Source: Crotophaga sulcirostris (Eukaryota; Chordata; Aves; Cuculiformes; Crotophagidae). Taken from it: a stretch of 64,000 bases of DNA. This document shows positions 47,865 through 60,801 of the stretch, in pieces. Location of the stretch: contig VYZB01000216.1 in assembly GCA_013397455.1 (NCBI GenBank), positions 1,309,206-1,373,205 on the forward strand, in the 5' to 3' direction. The translations under genes were made by a program, and so were the position numbers. Position 1 is the stretch's first letter. Each line of letters starts with the position of its first letter. The notes under the pieces are model-generated. The model searched no databases, was not told the origin of the DNA, and saw only the letters and a list, made by a program, of their open reading frames with translations.

Positions 47865-48730
47865 TTTAAGCAGCAAGGTGAGAGAAGAGATTATTTCTTT
47901 CTCCTCTGCTCTTGTGAGGCCACATCTGGAGTTGTGAAGAACCTCCAGCAGATGGGGTCTCCCCACGGACCGGGATCAGTGGGGGCTCTTCCAGGGTTGC
48001 AGGGCAAGACCTGGTAGCCTGAGCCATCCAACCACCCTAACCAGGAGCAGGACAGCCCTGGGGGCAGGAGATGCAGTCCCAGCCCTGGGCAACAAGCACC
48101 TCCCTGGGGACAGAATGGGAAGTCATTCCTGGCCACACTGTCCCCACAGCACTGTCTGGCAGCCTCTGCCCACAGTTTCCAGGAAGATGCTGGTCCTGAG
48201 ACCCAGCAAACCAACTTCCAAGAGGGCAGATACTCTCAGCTCTCTGACATATGTGCCCAGTTTTGCATCTGCCTGCCAGTATAAAAGTGGTATGATCAGT
48301 CTGGAGCAAGTACAGCAAAGGACTAGTAGAATGGTTCGGGGTGTGGAGTATCCAATATAAAAGGAAAACAGAAAGGAGATGATTTTTTCTGATCTGGAGA
48401 AGACAAAGCAAGAAGGTGAATCCAATAGCAGTCTTCTACTGGGTTGTCTACAGGGGATTACAGAGATGACAGAACAAGAGGTGTAAATGAAAGGTCAAGA
48501 GACAATGGTTCCAGGCTTCAGTAATGTAAGTGCTGACTGGATATGAGGAAAACATCTTTTATAACAAGCACTGAAAAGCATGTCCAGAAAAGCTAGTGAA
48601 TCTCCATCCCTGAAAATCTGGCTTGATAAAGCCCTGAGCAATCTGTTCTAACTTTGAAGTTAGCCTTGTCCTGAGCAGAAGACTAGACTGGATAACTTTT
48701 AGCCAACTTACATTTATTCTGTTCTTCTCA
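47865..48730 (+). mobile_element. Old CR1 LINE copy interrupted by an insertion
   Basis: The left part (AGCAGCAAGGTGAGAGAAGA, CTCCTCTGCTCTTGTGAGGC, CACATCTGGAG) matches the ORF2 segment coding for the ALVRPHLE region. After about 315 unrelated bases it resumes with TGTGCCCAGTTTTGCATC, then GTCTGGAGCAAGTACAGCAA (the QRR region). It ends with degraded 3' UTR blocks (TCTCCATCCCTGAAAATCTG, AGACTAGACTGGATAACTTT) and a ruined tail. All blocks are in CR1 order but heavily diverged, so this is one of the oldest copies in the window. Confidence 0.8.
47937..48251. mobile_element. GC-rich insertion inside old CR1, candidate solo LTR or unknown repeat
   Basis: CR1 similarity breaks after CTGGAGTTGTG and resumes at TGTGCCCAG. 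TGTG occurs at both junctions (47933-47936 and 48252-48255), as a 4-bp target duplication would. Alternatively the element may be 47933-48249, which would begin TGTGAAGAACC and end CTCTGACA, giving LTR-like TG and CA ends but no clear duplication. The insert is clearly richer in G+C than its surroundings and has no domain. That something interrupts the CR1 is well supported; what it is remains open. Confidence 0.55.
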
Positions 48731-49017
48731 GAGACATAGATTTATTGTGATATATTAAGTTCAGCCATATTTGCAGGTAGATGGTCTCTAACAGGAATGC
48801 TGTCCACTGGTACGTTCAGAGTGACAGATCCGAAGAGTCATTTGAGAGGAAGAGATTTTATTCCATAGCAACAAATCTCACTGTGCTTTGCATGAACTTT
48901 CAGCCTTCAGCTTTTGGCCGTATGTTGTCCAGCATTTCTGCCCTGGGACACTAAAATGTCTCCATACAGACAGAAAGATCCAAACAGTCTTAATTCCACA
49001 AGTGTCTTGTCTTTATT
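48731..49017. other. Short spacer between two CR1 copies
   Basis: Fewer than 300 bases of unremarkable AT-rich sequence. Nothing recognised. Confidence 0.5.
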
Positions 49018-49325
49018 CATAGAATCATAGAACCATGGAATCATAGAATTGTTTGGTTGGAAAAGACCTTTGAGATCATTGAGTCCAACCATACCTGTCC
49101 ACTACTAAACCATATCCCTGAGCACCTTGTCTACCCATCTTTTAAACACCTCCAGGTGCTGCTCCCTGGGCAACTGTGCTAGTGCCTGACCATTCTTTTG
49201 GTGAAGAAATTTTTCCTGATATCTAATCTGAACCTCCACTGGTGCAACATGAAGCCATTTCCTCTCACCCTATCACTTGTTACTTGGGAGAATAGATCAA
49301 CACCTACCTTGCTTCAACATCCTTC
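49018..49325 (-). mobile_element. CR1 LINE, 3' end fragment, reverse orientation
   Basis: Starts with a reversed tail of several degenerate units (CATAGAATCATAGAACCATG, GAATCATAGAATTG), followed by antisense 3' UTR (GAGTCCAACCATACCTGTCC) and ORF2 end (GGTGAAGAAATTTTTCCTGA). The 3' UTR matches the long copy ending at 22277, indicating one subfamily. It is truncated after about 300 bp. Confidence 0.95.
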
Positions 49326-52300
49326 ACACTGAAATACATCATTGTTCTAATACAAATTGTTGTTAGGACTTGTGATTGTCACAGGCAGTACATGGTATTG
49401 TGTCTGGCTTTATTAAAATCCATGGTAGAACTCCATTTTTTGGCTTAACAAGATTTCTGCACTTGTTCCAAAAATTCCCTGTTTGGATAATATAGGTTGA
49501 CTACTAAGGAAAAGCCTAATGAAAACATCTAAGCTTTATAAATAAAAAGGAAGCACATATTTCTGAAGATCCATTATAGTTTCCTCTATTGAAAGTGATG
49601 TTAATATCACTATAGTGAGTTCAATTTTAAGGTGTATTCTTCAAAACCATGTCACTTTAAAAAGTTATTTATTATATTCATATTTCCTCATTTGTGGTTT
49701 TAATCTATAAATTAAGTCATTTGCAAGGAGAAAGTGCAAAGTATGGAATATTTGTAGACAAGAACCATTCTTTCACACACTTGTACTTCTTGGAACTCCA
49801 CATGTTGTTTCTTGAAGGTTCGTGATCAATATACACTTTTTAATATGATTTAGCATGTAGAAATAAGACAGTAAATTCGACTAGGAAGCAGTCCTTCTGT
49901 AAGGGAATTTGCAAATACCACCTTGGTCAATATAGAATCAAAGTCCTTAGATTTTTTTTTGCTTCTTTTTTTTTCCATATATAACTCATCCAGTCCTTAT
50001 GAAGTGCTTCTGAGCATGGTTCTTTGCTGATCACACTCTGATCAGCTTGCAAGCTAAAGGTCACATCAATTCACAGATGTCAACATGCAGCTTTTATCTG
50101 TTTCAATCCAGAAATTCCAGGAAATTATCACATGGAGTTCTCTGCGTGCCCTTCCACAGCACTATCTTTCAGGCTAATCTTTAAGATAGCGATTGGGGTC
50201 AGATCTACACATATTAAAGCACTTATTTCCCAGGAGAGAAATACCACAGCCCCTTGACCCTGAGAAACACGTATTTTATTTTCTAAGTTGCTCTAGTTTT
50301 TCTCTCCTCTGTTTTCCTCAAGTTTCCCTATAGCTGGCTGGGTTACGTCAGAAATATTTTAATGAATGGGCACGTGGCTGGCAAAATTCCTTCTCAAAAA
50401 CACATTCCAGCTTTGACTTGGGCCCGAAGACAGATTCCTACTCACAAAGATTGCAGTGATATTGCTGTAAAAAAAAAGGCAGTAACACTTTCTTGTTTTT
50501 ATGTGTTTGCAGAATATCTTTCCACCCTCATAATATCTTCAAGTATTATATATTGTATATATATCTTCTGAAGAAGGAATATATAAATCCTAAATCTACT
50601 CCTCTGTACAAAACTGGCACCATATTTTGTAATCATCTTTCTTTTAGAAAAAACAAAGCAAACATCTATTGCAAATTAAAGGTGCTGACTGTTATAAGAC
50701 TCGCAGACTTTCAGATTTTTCTTAGTTTGGAGATTTATTTTATTTTATTTTTAGTGCCTTATATACTCATTTCAAGCAGTTTCTAACTATATCCCACCTG
50801 GTTAACCACAGTGGCTAAGCTCAGGTTGCCACAGAGGTACAGAGATGCCCCGCCAGAGAATTCATCAGGACAGAAAACTGACATGGAGGTAAAGGATCTG
50901 TATCCATAAAAGCCACTGACCGTCTCCTTTCTGGGGCAAAGTCTAACAAGAAAACACGGGAAAAAATTATGTGGTTAGGCAGGTCTTGCTCAAGTGGGCA
51001 TTGGACTCTTGCGCTGCCATGTAGCCATCTCATTCTGTCACCTTTTCTCCAGACCTCTCTTCCCTGCTCCTTTTCACCCAGGTACCTTTGCCATGCACAG
51101 TCTCAGATCTGGGATATACACCAGGGCAGTGCACTGGCTGTGCTGCTGTGAACCAGAGCCTTTCCATGGACATGACCCTCTGTGTGTGTGTGCAGTGGTG
51201 GCCACAGCTGAGTTGTCATTTAAGTGGTTCCTTGCTCACACAGTAGCGTGCATGCCCCAAGGAGACTGAGGGAGAGTGACTGGCTGAGGTTGTCATCCGG
51301 CATTTTGATGGTTTCTTTGGTATCAGAGCACAAGCGAATGAAGGGTGGTCAGTATTGCTCTCAATCCATCCTTATTTAAGGACTCTCAGTTTGCCATACA
51401 TTGAAGTCAAATTAACCTATCTCTCTTTGAGACCCATATTCTATAATGCACTGAATCTCTAGCTTGCAGATGCTTGTACCTGTGGGAACTGGAGGTGTGT
51501 TTCAGACCAGGTCTAGTTCAGATGCAGACTAAGCCCACAAAGGTCTCATCAACCAACGGGAACAAGTTATGTCCTCCAGGCCTTTTTTTCTTGGTTTGCA
51601 CAAGGTTCTTTAAACTACAAATGTAGGTATCCTTCATAATTAATGATCATTTCACACTGTCTTCAAAAGCCATTGGATTTTGATTAGCTGGCAAATAAAG
51701 ATGGCTTCATTTTCTCTTCCGGGCACATATTTTCTCCGTCTCCTTAGCAGTTAATTGAGTAGGCAAATAATAGCCCATGCACTTTAACAGGCTGCCTAGG
51801 AAAGGCAATACCAGCCAAGAGAACTTCACTGACATTAAGCACTTAGCAAATCTGATCCCCTAAAGGGAGAGAGAAGCTGTATCAGTGCGCTCTGTTACAT
51901 GGAGCCCTAACGGTTCCTGTGCAGCTGGTGACTTAAAAGCATGGCACGCAGCCTTTCTTTGCCATAGGTCTTTGGCTCGCTCTTCCACCTATTATAACAG
52001 GGAAGAAGAAAACATGTTGTTTCTTCTTAGTCAAATGTGGAAATATTCATCCATGGAGATGCCTAGGTCAACTCCACTGAAGTTGACAAGGTGGCTATAT
52101 CGCCACTTAAAGACAGAAATCTGCAAATCAACCAGATGCCCTTCATTTTATTTGTTATTACCCCTAATTTGTTGTGCATTTCAACAGTGTTTGAGGGCAA
52201 AAAAAAAGGGCAGGATAAGTCCCCCAAAAGTATTGCTTCTCTCAGCACAGTGGTTAGGCAACATGCATGTGGAAACAGTGAATGAATATGCCAGCCTCCC

Positions 52301-55300
52301 TACTGCACGAACCTTGTAAAATCACAGCATGTGAAATCAAATAGGCATTAAACGTGTCCTGTAACGAACATATTGTGAACAGGGAGTGCTGGATACACTC
52401 CCAATCATTCTTATACATGTTGTTGGCCCTTATTAAAATATTGTTAGGGTAGAAAAGTTACTTTTGTGCTTTCCAATGAGGTGCTAATTTCAGAGGATCA
52501 AGCTCAAGGAAGAAAAGCTTTCAGCAAGTGCTGCTTTTGAATTCTCTTAGCCTTGGAGTGTAGAAAGGCATTATATGTAGTAAGTGTAAACAGATACACC
52601 TACATATAACCAAATTGACATCAAGAGGTGCTGAACATTCCTCCACAGCACTTAAAGCGGCCCTTCAGCTTTTATAAGGATGAAAGGTGTTTTTATCACT
52701 AGCTTCAGGCAAGACCTGAATACCAAACTCTTTGAACACAGTAAAGCCTGTGCAGTGATTCAACAAGCAACAATATTTTAAAACACACTCTGGAATGCTT
52801 TTTGTTGTTCAGTTCTGTTTGTTGAATTGTAATAGACAATGCCTAGAGTTTTCATGGGAGGTCAACAATTGGGAGACGCTTTGTTACTGGTGACAGTTGC
52901 GCAACTCTTCAAATACGTTAAAACACCAGAAAAAAAAGAAATGCTGTGACATATCTCTTTGGGAAATTTAATGACCTTGTATTATTTCCATGAACAGGTC
53001 TTAATTACTGCGCACCTGCTTTCTCTCTCATGAACATGAGTTAACACCTGACATCACTTTTCTATTGCCAGTGGGAAGAGTATTAACAGTCTCCAGGAGA
53101 AGCAGAAATAGATTCCAGGAGAATCTACTTCTTCTCACCACAGAATTATGGGCTTCCTTTGATAACACTGACTTGAAGGAGGAAATTACAGAGGAAGTTA
53201 CCAAAAAATTATTTAAGTTAAAATATTTGAATGCAAAAACATTTACAAAATAAATTTTACATATGTGTACCCCGATGGTCCAAGGTGCTAGGATCTACTT
53301 AGTGACTGCCAGGGGAGTCAAAATAATGCTAGAAGAGATCTTGAAAGGTGATAAAGCCCCAGAGTAGAGAACAAAGTCAATTACTGTCCATTGCATATAA
53401 AGAAGGGAATTGAGATTTTATGTGTAGAACACATATTTATTTTTCCCACATGCAAATATATGAATTGCCAGGCTATATTTATAGACATTTTGCTTCCATT
53501 CCCTCACTTTCTGCCTTATACACACACGCTAAGTTTTCCACAGAACAATGCACTGATACAGGATCACAGATAAAGCAATAGTGAGGCAGGGTCTTGTAAC
53601 AGGTGTAAAAGCCCAACAAACAGGATTAAGAGACTCAAGCTACAGAAGTTTTATTCTGCCTCATGACAGCTGCAGAACCTCCTTCTCTCCTCTTAAGATG
53701 CGCTCATTCATCAATAGCCACCACACGGCTAATTGACACCCACCAGCACGTCATGAGCACAATCATGAGCCCCTTCTGTTCCCACAGGCTCCTCTGTGTA
53801 CTTACGTAGTCCCAGAAACAAGCTCTTATGTTTTTCTCTTCTGAGCTGGGACACAAACAACATAAGCTATTTCTCTGCTTTGACACAGTGTGAAACAAGT
53901 TAGCAACTGTAGCCTTTCAAGGTGTTGGCATTTAAAGTACAAAATTGGTCTAACATCATTGCTATGCTTTCTACATCATTTTTCCTCAGAAAGGTCTGAT
54001 TGTGTAAGGAAATTGGAGGGTGACTCCTAGGCCTTATTTTGCAAATTTTGATTCAGAAGTTTTCCCATGATGGACACAGCCAGGAAAATATGTAAGACCT
54101 TAATTAAACTAAATGTTTATCTCCTAGTATTACTGTCTGACGTGAATTCTTCAATGCGTTTTTACCTCAATGTGGAAATGGTTGAAGCAAAGCGACAATG
54201 CTACTGCTCCATGGCCCAAATCCTATAAAGGCTTTTTTTGGTTCTGAAGCTAATTTAGTCACACAACTTGTCGCAAAGAAATCAAGTAATCCTGAAACTG
54301 GTGGGGAGAGGAATGGGCAAAAATTAAAAATTATCCTGAATGACAGAAACTTTAGTCAAGATCTTTCCTAACACAGTTGTTACAGTTGAAAAGCAGTTTT
54401 ATACACAGGTAGATGTTTTCTGCTTATCTTTATTAAATTAAATGATTTAATATGTGTAGCCAGGTTCAGGACCTTGGCTTATCAATCCTTCAGGAGAAAG
54501 GTAGGCTTCATTGTGTTTGGTGTTCAGCACTAATTACATTACCAGTAACAGAAATTCAAACATAGCTGCACTCTGCACCCAATAAAGAACAGCTAGGAAA
54601 GGTTTCAGTAGACAAACCACATTTTTGTGCAGTAAACTCTCCATAATTTTCATAGTTATTACTTTTCTGATGTATAATTAATTCAGTAGCACAAGTTGCA
54701 CACCAAATAGTCCTGTGTTTTCACATGGCACTGCTTTTATTTATGTCTTCATAACACTGGATGGTTGAGAAATTAAGACTGAGACAGGGATCTCATGGTC
54801 AGCCACTGACAGTTGAAGTCGGTGAGAAGATGTGCAGGGAAGGGAAATGAAGGCTCTAGAAGGTTAAATGACTTCTTCAAGGACAAGCAGGTCTCTGGAG
54901 GCACAGGTGCATCACAGAGAAAGAATAAAATTAGCAGTCACCTGACATCTTGTCATACTCTAAACCCATGAAGCAATACCATCTTTCTGAGACAAGCATA
55001 GTCCTGGAGCATCAGGATTTTGGTGGTTTTGAATAACTTAAAGTCCCATTTTCCACTGATTTTGTAACATGCTGGCTCAGGCTAAAAGTTCTGTTTAAAG
55101 ACAAAGAGCACAAATATTAGCTCTTTGAGCCCCATGTTTTATCAGAATTGTTTAATCTCACCTGTAGAAATACCATAATCACTGCTTTCTTCGACAACTT
55201 GAATAAATTTTTCCCTGAAAAAAATTACTCCACTGCTAATCCCATGAAGACAGCTGTAGGTGCTATTAGATCAATGTGACAAGGACCATCTTGTTTTCCC

Positions 55301-58300
55301 CAAGGCAATCTCATCTTGACCTTTAGCTGACATACCCAACACATTAGTCCCCCAAAGGCCAGGGAAGTTCTTGTTGTGCCGCTGTCACTGGGGTGACTCC
55401 TTGCTTTGATTTAAAATATTCGCAACTGTCGCTCATGGGTGGCAAACAGACAATCACCTTGGCAATGGCGTCATTGCCTCAAGATCTGGAAAAGTGTGAG
55501 GAGATGTTTTCCTAAAGTTTATTAACACTATTAATTTTGTGAGTGCTTTCCCTTAGAGGAAGAAAAGAACAAAGGAAAACCATGGCATAGCAAGAAGCAC
55601 TTGTGCTGGAGTTTTCCTTACTTCTCAACACTAATAGGCACAGAACTCTTTCCCATTCATTTTTCCCTAGTCTCATCATGCCTTAGCCTTCGCTGGGCTC
55701 TCCTGCAGCCCCACCATTTCCTCTCCCCACCATGGGGACAGGCTCCCATGCCCAGCAAGCTGCTCCGACCCCATCCCCCGCCTGCCCCAGGAGATGAGAG
55801 CAGCTGTTGGGCCAGCCAATGCTTCTCAGACCTCTGAATGCCTCCTCCCGAGCCACAGCCGTCCTGGCCAGGGGCCAGTATCTGTTGTCACCACCAGGCC
55901 CAGACGAGAGGAGGCACGTTCCCCGCTCGGCATGTTGCCCAGTACTCTGCTGGGTGGGATAAGCAGGAGGGGGACACCGCAGGGGCAGGAGCTGACCCCC
56001 TACTCTGCCAGTAGTGGAGCAGCCTTCCCCAGAGATTCTCCTTCCACTTCATTTTTATTCTCAGTACCTTTTCTGACATAGGTAATTTCAAAGACCTTGA
56101 ACTATTATTGCTTCCTTTCTTTTTTCGTTTGTTTTACTGCAAATAATAGCAATAGCAAATTGTTCTTTTTTGAAAGCCATGGCTGGATGTGAGTATTTTC
56201 ATCACTGAAGACTGGATAAGATAAATGGACTACAGTTCAATATAATATTCCAAGAACTGGACTTTCACATCTGTGTACAACCAACTTGTCTGCATATATA
56301 GCCCTCCAATTGTCACACCCTTAAAAGGAATCTCCATCTCCAGAGTTAGTTCATGGAATTCCCTCACATCTAAATGAAATTCAGACCAGAGGGGTGACAA
56401 ACACCACCTAGCCTTTTCCTGAAAGGATCGGGAAGAGATATTAGAATAAGAGAGTTGGAAATGGATAGAACAAATTGGATGTTCAGTCTTTAGGATGAGT
56501 TTCTGCTTCTCATAATTTTTCTTTCTTTTGTCCCCTACCAAAACAGGAGTGCGCATCTTGTGTTATCATCAGGTTCCAATTTCAAATCCTTATTGCGGGA
56601 ACCAATTAATTTTCCCCTGTTTTCAGCAGGAAATCACTTGGATGTATTTTCTTCCAAATTCATATATCTCCCTGTACCTTTTGGTATTATCACAAAAAGC
56701 CTTTTAAAAGTTTATGCGTTTGTGTATGTTCTGTATCATGGAAAATGAGCATTATGAAACTACAATTTTGTCTGGATTTTTCCATCTGCCTGTAAAATGT
56801 CATCATATGCAGGGATGGACTGACAGATGTTTCTAAGGCAGGAGATGTCAAACCATGTATGCCTATACTCTTATCACTGCTGTTGCTTCTGTCAGCTGGA
56901 AAAAGGGATTTTAAGTTCAAAAACTGGCAATCGCTAATAAGGCTAAGAGAGGAAGAGGAAAAGAATTGAAGAATAGCTGAAAGGAGCTCAAGGAACATAC
57001 ATACGAAGAGACTTGCCGAAGTACACAATGCAGCACTACCAGTAGGTCTCCAGCTATGCTTATGCATTTATTTTGACATACACTGTGGGAAGTACTGAAT
57101 GGGACTGGGACTTTATTGCTAAAGTGTTCAGTCTGTATTGCAGAAACACTGGGCAATGGCCGCTTCATGGCACTACCTCTTGTCATTCTGATTAATAGCT
57201 CCTTCACTGTGGCATGCTTTATGCTGAGACACTTTTTCATTACTGTAGTGGAATATGCTCAGGAACTGCAGAGAACAAAACTGGATTGGGGAATCCCTAC
57301 AAGGTTTAGTCTGAGTTGGTTGGATGTCACAGATGTTATTTTCTGAGAAGATATCGCCCTCTAAAAGGAAATGTATCGTTCATACCAAATCCAAGGTGAA
57401 AACCCCACACCATACAGTGTGCTTGGGAGGATAAACCTCATGCAGCAACCGCAGCAGCTGATATTACAAAACTTAGAGCAAGTTATCTTTGAAGTCTCAT
57501 TCATCAACTTCCAATCAGTCAACTTGAGATCTAATCTGAGGCCCTCCAAAAAGAGAGATGTAACTCGTTATTTCACAAAGAAAAGCAATTTGTTTTGCAG
57601 CCTACTTATCATTCCCAGCTCAGCATTTCCCTTGGGAAACAATATTCACAATATTTAGAAGCACAGCTGTAAGGAAGTACAATCCACTTTCACAGGAATC
57701 TAAAACCATAAGTAAGAAAGCAAAACGATGCATGCTTACAGGCAGGTCTAATAGCATCCCCTCTGCAGCCTTCTCCTATTGATGAATAGGAAAGAGCATC
57801 AATCAAACACCCTACCCCATCATCAGCAGGGATATAAAAGATGCCCACTGCCTAGGAGAAAAAGAGAAATCAGTCTTTATTAAAATACACCTCATGAATA
57901 ATTTAACAAAAAAAACCCCTACTACGGGGTTCTACTTTGCTGCAGTCTCGTCATACAGCTAGGGAACTCACACCAACAGGGATCAGATTTGGCTTGTGCC
58001 TCTGGAGGCAGCATACAGGTGGTCTGAAAAGGATCAGTTTGTTCAGGAGGCTGATCAGAAGGAACTGATCTGCCTCTTCTCCCTTCAATGCTTGCATTGC
58101 ATTTCCTTGTCAGAAGTTCATGTGCCCAGAGCTCACAGTGTACCAGTCCATCAGTGATCACATTAGCAATTGCGTCCAGCACCTGCAGTTATGGAGCTGA
58201 GAGACAACTGTGGTGCTGTGATACAGCAGGTGCTGCTCCCCACACCTTGAGCATGGATCCTGCAACAAAGAAGGGACAACACACATCTAGGGAAGGAGTA

Positions 58301-59179
58301 GACAAGTTAGGGTAGCAGGGTGTTGCAGCCTGTATTGCAGCTTGTCTGACTTGTCCGACAGTTTCCCTGCAGGTGGATGTAACCTGCGTGCTGGAGATGG
58401 CGAGAGCAAGGAAATTAGGTCTGGGGGCAAGCAAAGTGCCAAAGTGTTTTGCTGAATTCATTCTTTTGAACTGCCACATGCCCACTGGCACTGGTGCATG
58501 CAGAGTTTCCACAGTGCCAGCCTAGGCACTGCCTGGGCTCCGTGGCGTGGCCGGCCCCCCGCTGCTGCGGCTCGCTGCCTGCTGCTCAGCTGTCCCAGGC
58601 AGCAGCCCCGGGGCTTGGGTTACAGAACAGTTTCTAACTTTGTGCCTGTCCCAAGGCATCAGGGCAGGGGCACATGATTTGTAATTTATGAGGACACCCA
58701 TAGAGCTGTCACTTTCAAGGCAGGTGTTGAGAAACTGGCAAGTGGCCCGAGCAAAGAAAAAGACTGACCTCACCCTGAAATAATGGTGGCCAACATGGTC
58801 ATAGGACAGAGAGCATTGACATAAGCGGGCTTTAAAAATAACTAGGTCATCCTGCTAGACTAGCTCACTGTCTTTTACAAAGAAACCATGAGGTACCAAT
58901 TTATAGCAAAAGTAGGAGTGTAAAGAGCTATTCAAGGGGTTGGTGAATGTGTAGCATTTTGAGTCATCATTTTATTTAGCTTTTTTAATTCTCCCACCAA
59001 ATCAAATTTTAAGTCACACCACTAGACATATAGCATCAGAATAAGAAACAAGCTTTCAATATTCGTACACGGCAGTGACACCAGATGCTGAATGGCCACA
59101 ATTGTGGTGTGATAACTACTCTCCGTTGTGGCTGCAGCCACCTTGCTTTGAATCTAAGTAAAAACGAAAACCTAAAATG
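49326..59179. other. Long AT-rich non-coding stretch with two GC-richer patches
   Basis: T-runs lie at 49953-49973 and TTTTA units near 50737-50752. 51640-51830 has a conserved-element texture. A GC-richer patch at 55680-56040 has a 95-codon open frame without a domain, and a second lies at 58530-58620 with GGCCGGCCCCCCGCTGCTGC. The longest open frame of the stretch, 144 codons at 51885-52319 on the + strand, has no recognisable domain. A MIR-like fragment lies near 54835-55000. Confidence 0.5.
54835..55000 (-). mobile_element. Possible MIR SINE remnant, reverse orientation
   Basis: GAAATGAAGGCTCTAGAAGG followed by TTAAATGACTTCTTCAAGGA, then ACTCTAAACCCATGAAGC, follows in order the reverse complement of the MIR core and 3' half (family pattern: ...CTCAGAGAGGTTAAGTGACTT..., then ...ACTCCAAAGCCCATG...). 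MIR copies are amniote-wide and very old, and some survive in birds. The match is eye-aligned and degraded. Confidence 0.35.
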
Positions 59180-59235
59180 GCTGTTGAACTAAATGATCAC
59201 CGTAGGTCTCTTCCAGCTGAATTATTCTAGTCTGA
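59180..59235 (+). mobile_element. CR1 LINE, terminal 3' fragment
   Basis: GCTGTTGAACTAAATGATCA, CCGTAGGTCTCTTCCAGCTG and AATTATTCTA match the last 55 bases of a CR1 subfamily whose end reads TGATC, GTAGGTCCCTTCCAACTGAA, TATTCTA. Upstream similarity, if any, is too weak to follow. Confidence 0.75.
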
Positions 59236-60601
59236 AATGAAGCAAAGGCCACATGCATATAAACATTTTATTGCAGAGAAAAGTTACTGAATATGTGTTA
59301 ATAGAACTTGGCCTTAGGAAAAAAAAAGGAGAAGAAATCCAGAGAGTAAATGACTATTTCCCTATCTGATCCAGACTTTGGAAAAAAAATCTTAAAGCAT
59401 ACTGTTCTCAATTCAGATCTGAGACAGGGCTGAGTGCATTCAAACAAATGCTGCTTTCCTAAGCATACTTCACACCTCCTAAGATCAGGACATTTTGCTG
59501 CTGTTTGTAAGAGAAGAAAAGCAGGATTTAGCTTAGCCAAAAGCCTCAAATAGTTTCGGTAGCTATGAGAGTTACTAGAGGCCAATAGTGACCTAGGTTT
59601 TGACATCCACATCTGTAACACACCTATTCCTGGATTTATGTCACCTGTCTAGTTCCACACACAGTTGAAGAGCGCTTACTGCTTCTCCTGCTCTCTCCAG
59701 CTCAGTCTGTCATTGGAAAGAAGAGAAAGGGTGATTTCCCTATAGAAATCTCTGTAAAAATAACTCCTTCATAAGACCTGAATGGTGTAAAGACAAAGAA
59801 CAAGAACAGGGACTAGATACTAGCTGCTGCAGGTTTGTGGGAATACAGACACTGCATGCCCGGGAACACAAGAATTGAATTCATGTACTCGTTAGGAATA
59901 TTGATTTTGTCAACAGTGTACACTCATAGGAAATTCTTCTCGTTTTTTGTTTCCTAAAGGAAAACTGCCCTTCAGCAAAACATACAGCGCCCTTGCATTT
60001 AGCCAAGCTGTTTTTCTCAGCCAGGAAAGCAGAAAGAAATAATACCAACATGGAAAACACATGCTTTTGCTTTGACCAAGCGTGCCTTTGAGTCAGCTGT
60101 TAACGTCTCATCACATGGTGACCGTTCCTCATCTGAGTAACTAGTGAACTACCATAAAAAGTCCAGTATCACTGGCATTAAGTTGTTTGTCAAGCTTGTA
60201 AAACACTTGCCTAAGTCAAGACATCAAGTTACCAGAGGTCAATAGATTACTATTTCATGCTTGATTATTTCCATGCTTCCTCTGAAAAGTACTTGCTAAG
60301 TTTCTTTAGCTAACCCTTAATGATGTCAACAAAGTCTTGTTCTAGTAAGACACCCATTCTGCTGCTTCTGTCCTTCAGTTTTAGCATTCCCAACTCATCA
60401 CCCCAGGATAAAGCAACGCTGTGTCCCATGTTCAATTTACATCTGATTTTTCCATTGCAACTTGCTTCATGAGAATAACTCCTACCTTTGCAGTTGTGGA
60501 AGACTTCAGTAGCTCAGTCCTGAAAGTGTCAAAGTGAATATTAAAAACAGTTAAAACAAACTAGGAGAATAACCACCAGTATATGTTTTAATGCTTTTTT
60601 T
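59236..60601. other. AT-rich non-coding stretch, no gene seen
   Basis: Nothing recognised apart from short A-runs near 59320. Open frames are about 100 codons or shorter with no domain. Confidence 0.55.
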
Positions 60602-60801
60602 GAAAGAAAAAGAAAAGAAAAGAAAAGAAAAGAAAAGAAAAGAAAAGAAAAGAAAAGAAAAGAAAAGAAAAGAAAAGAAAAGAAAAGAAAAGAAAAGAAA
60701 ANAGAAAAGAAAAGAAAAGAAAAGAAAAGAAAAGAAAAGAAAAGAAAAGAAAAGAAAAGAAAAGAAAAGAAAAGAAAAGAAAAGAAAAGAAAAGAAAGGA
60801 A
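60602..60801. repeat. (AAAAG)n pentanucleotide microsatellite, about 200 bp, with an N
   Basis: About 40 near-perfect AAAAG units, purine on the + strand as in the array at 1-76. An N stands at 60702. Across it the distance between successive G residues (60697 and 60704) is 7 instead of 5, so the phase slips there. This suggests that the N marks an unresolved consensus or a joined gap and that the true length differs from what is shown. Long open frames over it on both strands are artefacts of the pentamer. Confidence 0.98.

Noticed and set aside
51885..52319. 144-codon + strand frame, the longest away from CR1
   Set aside because: No domain, no signal or transmembrane pattern, lysine- and serine-rich mixed sequence, and no convincing splice or promoter context. 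Length is within chance for 64 kb.
55794..56081. 95-codon + strand frame in a GC-richer patch
   Set aside because: Openness follows from high G+C; no domain or clear exon boundaries.
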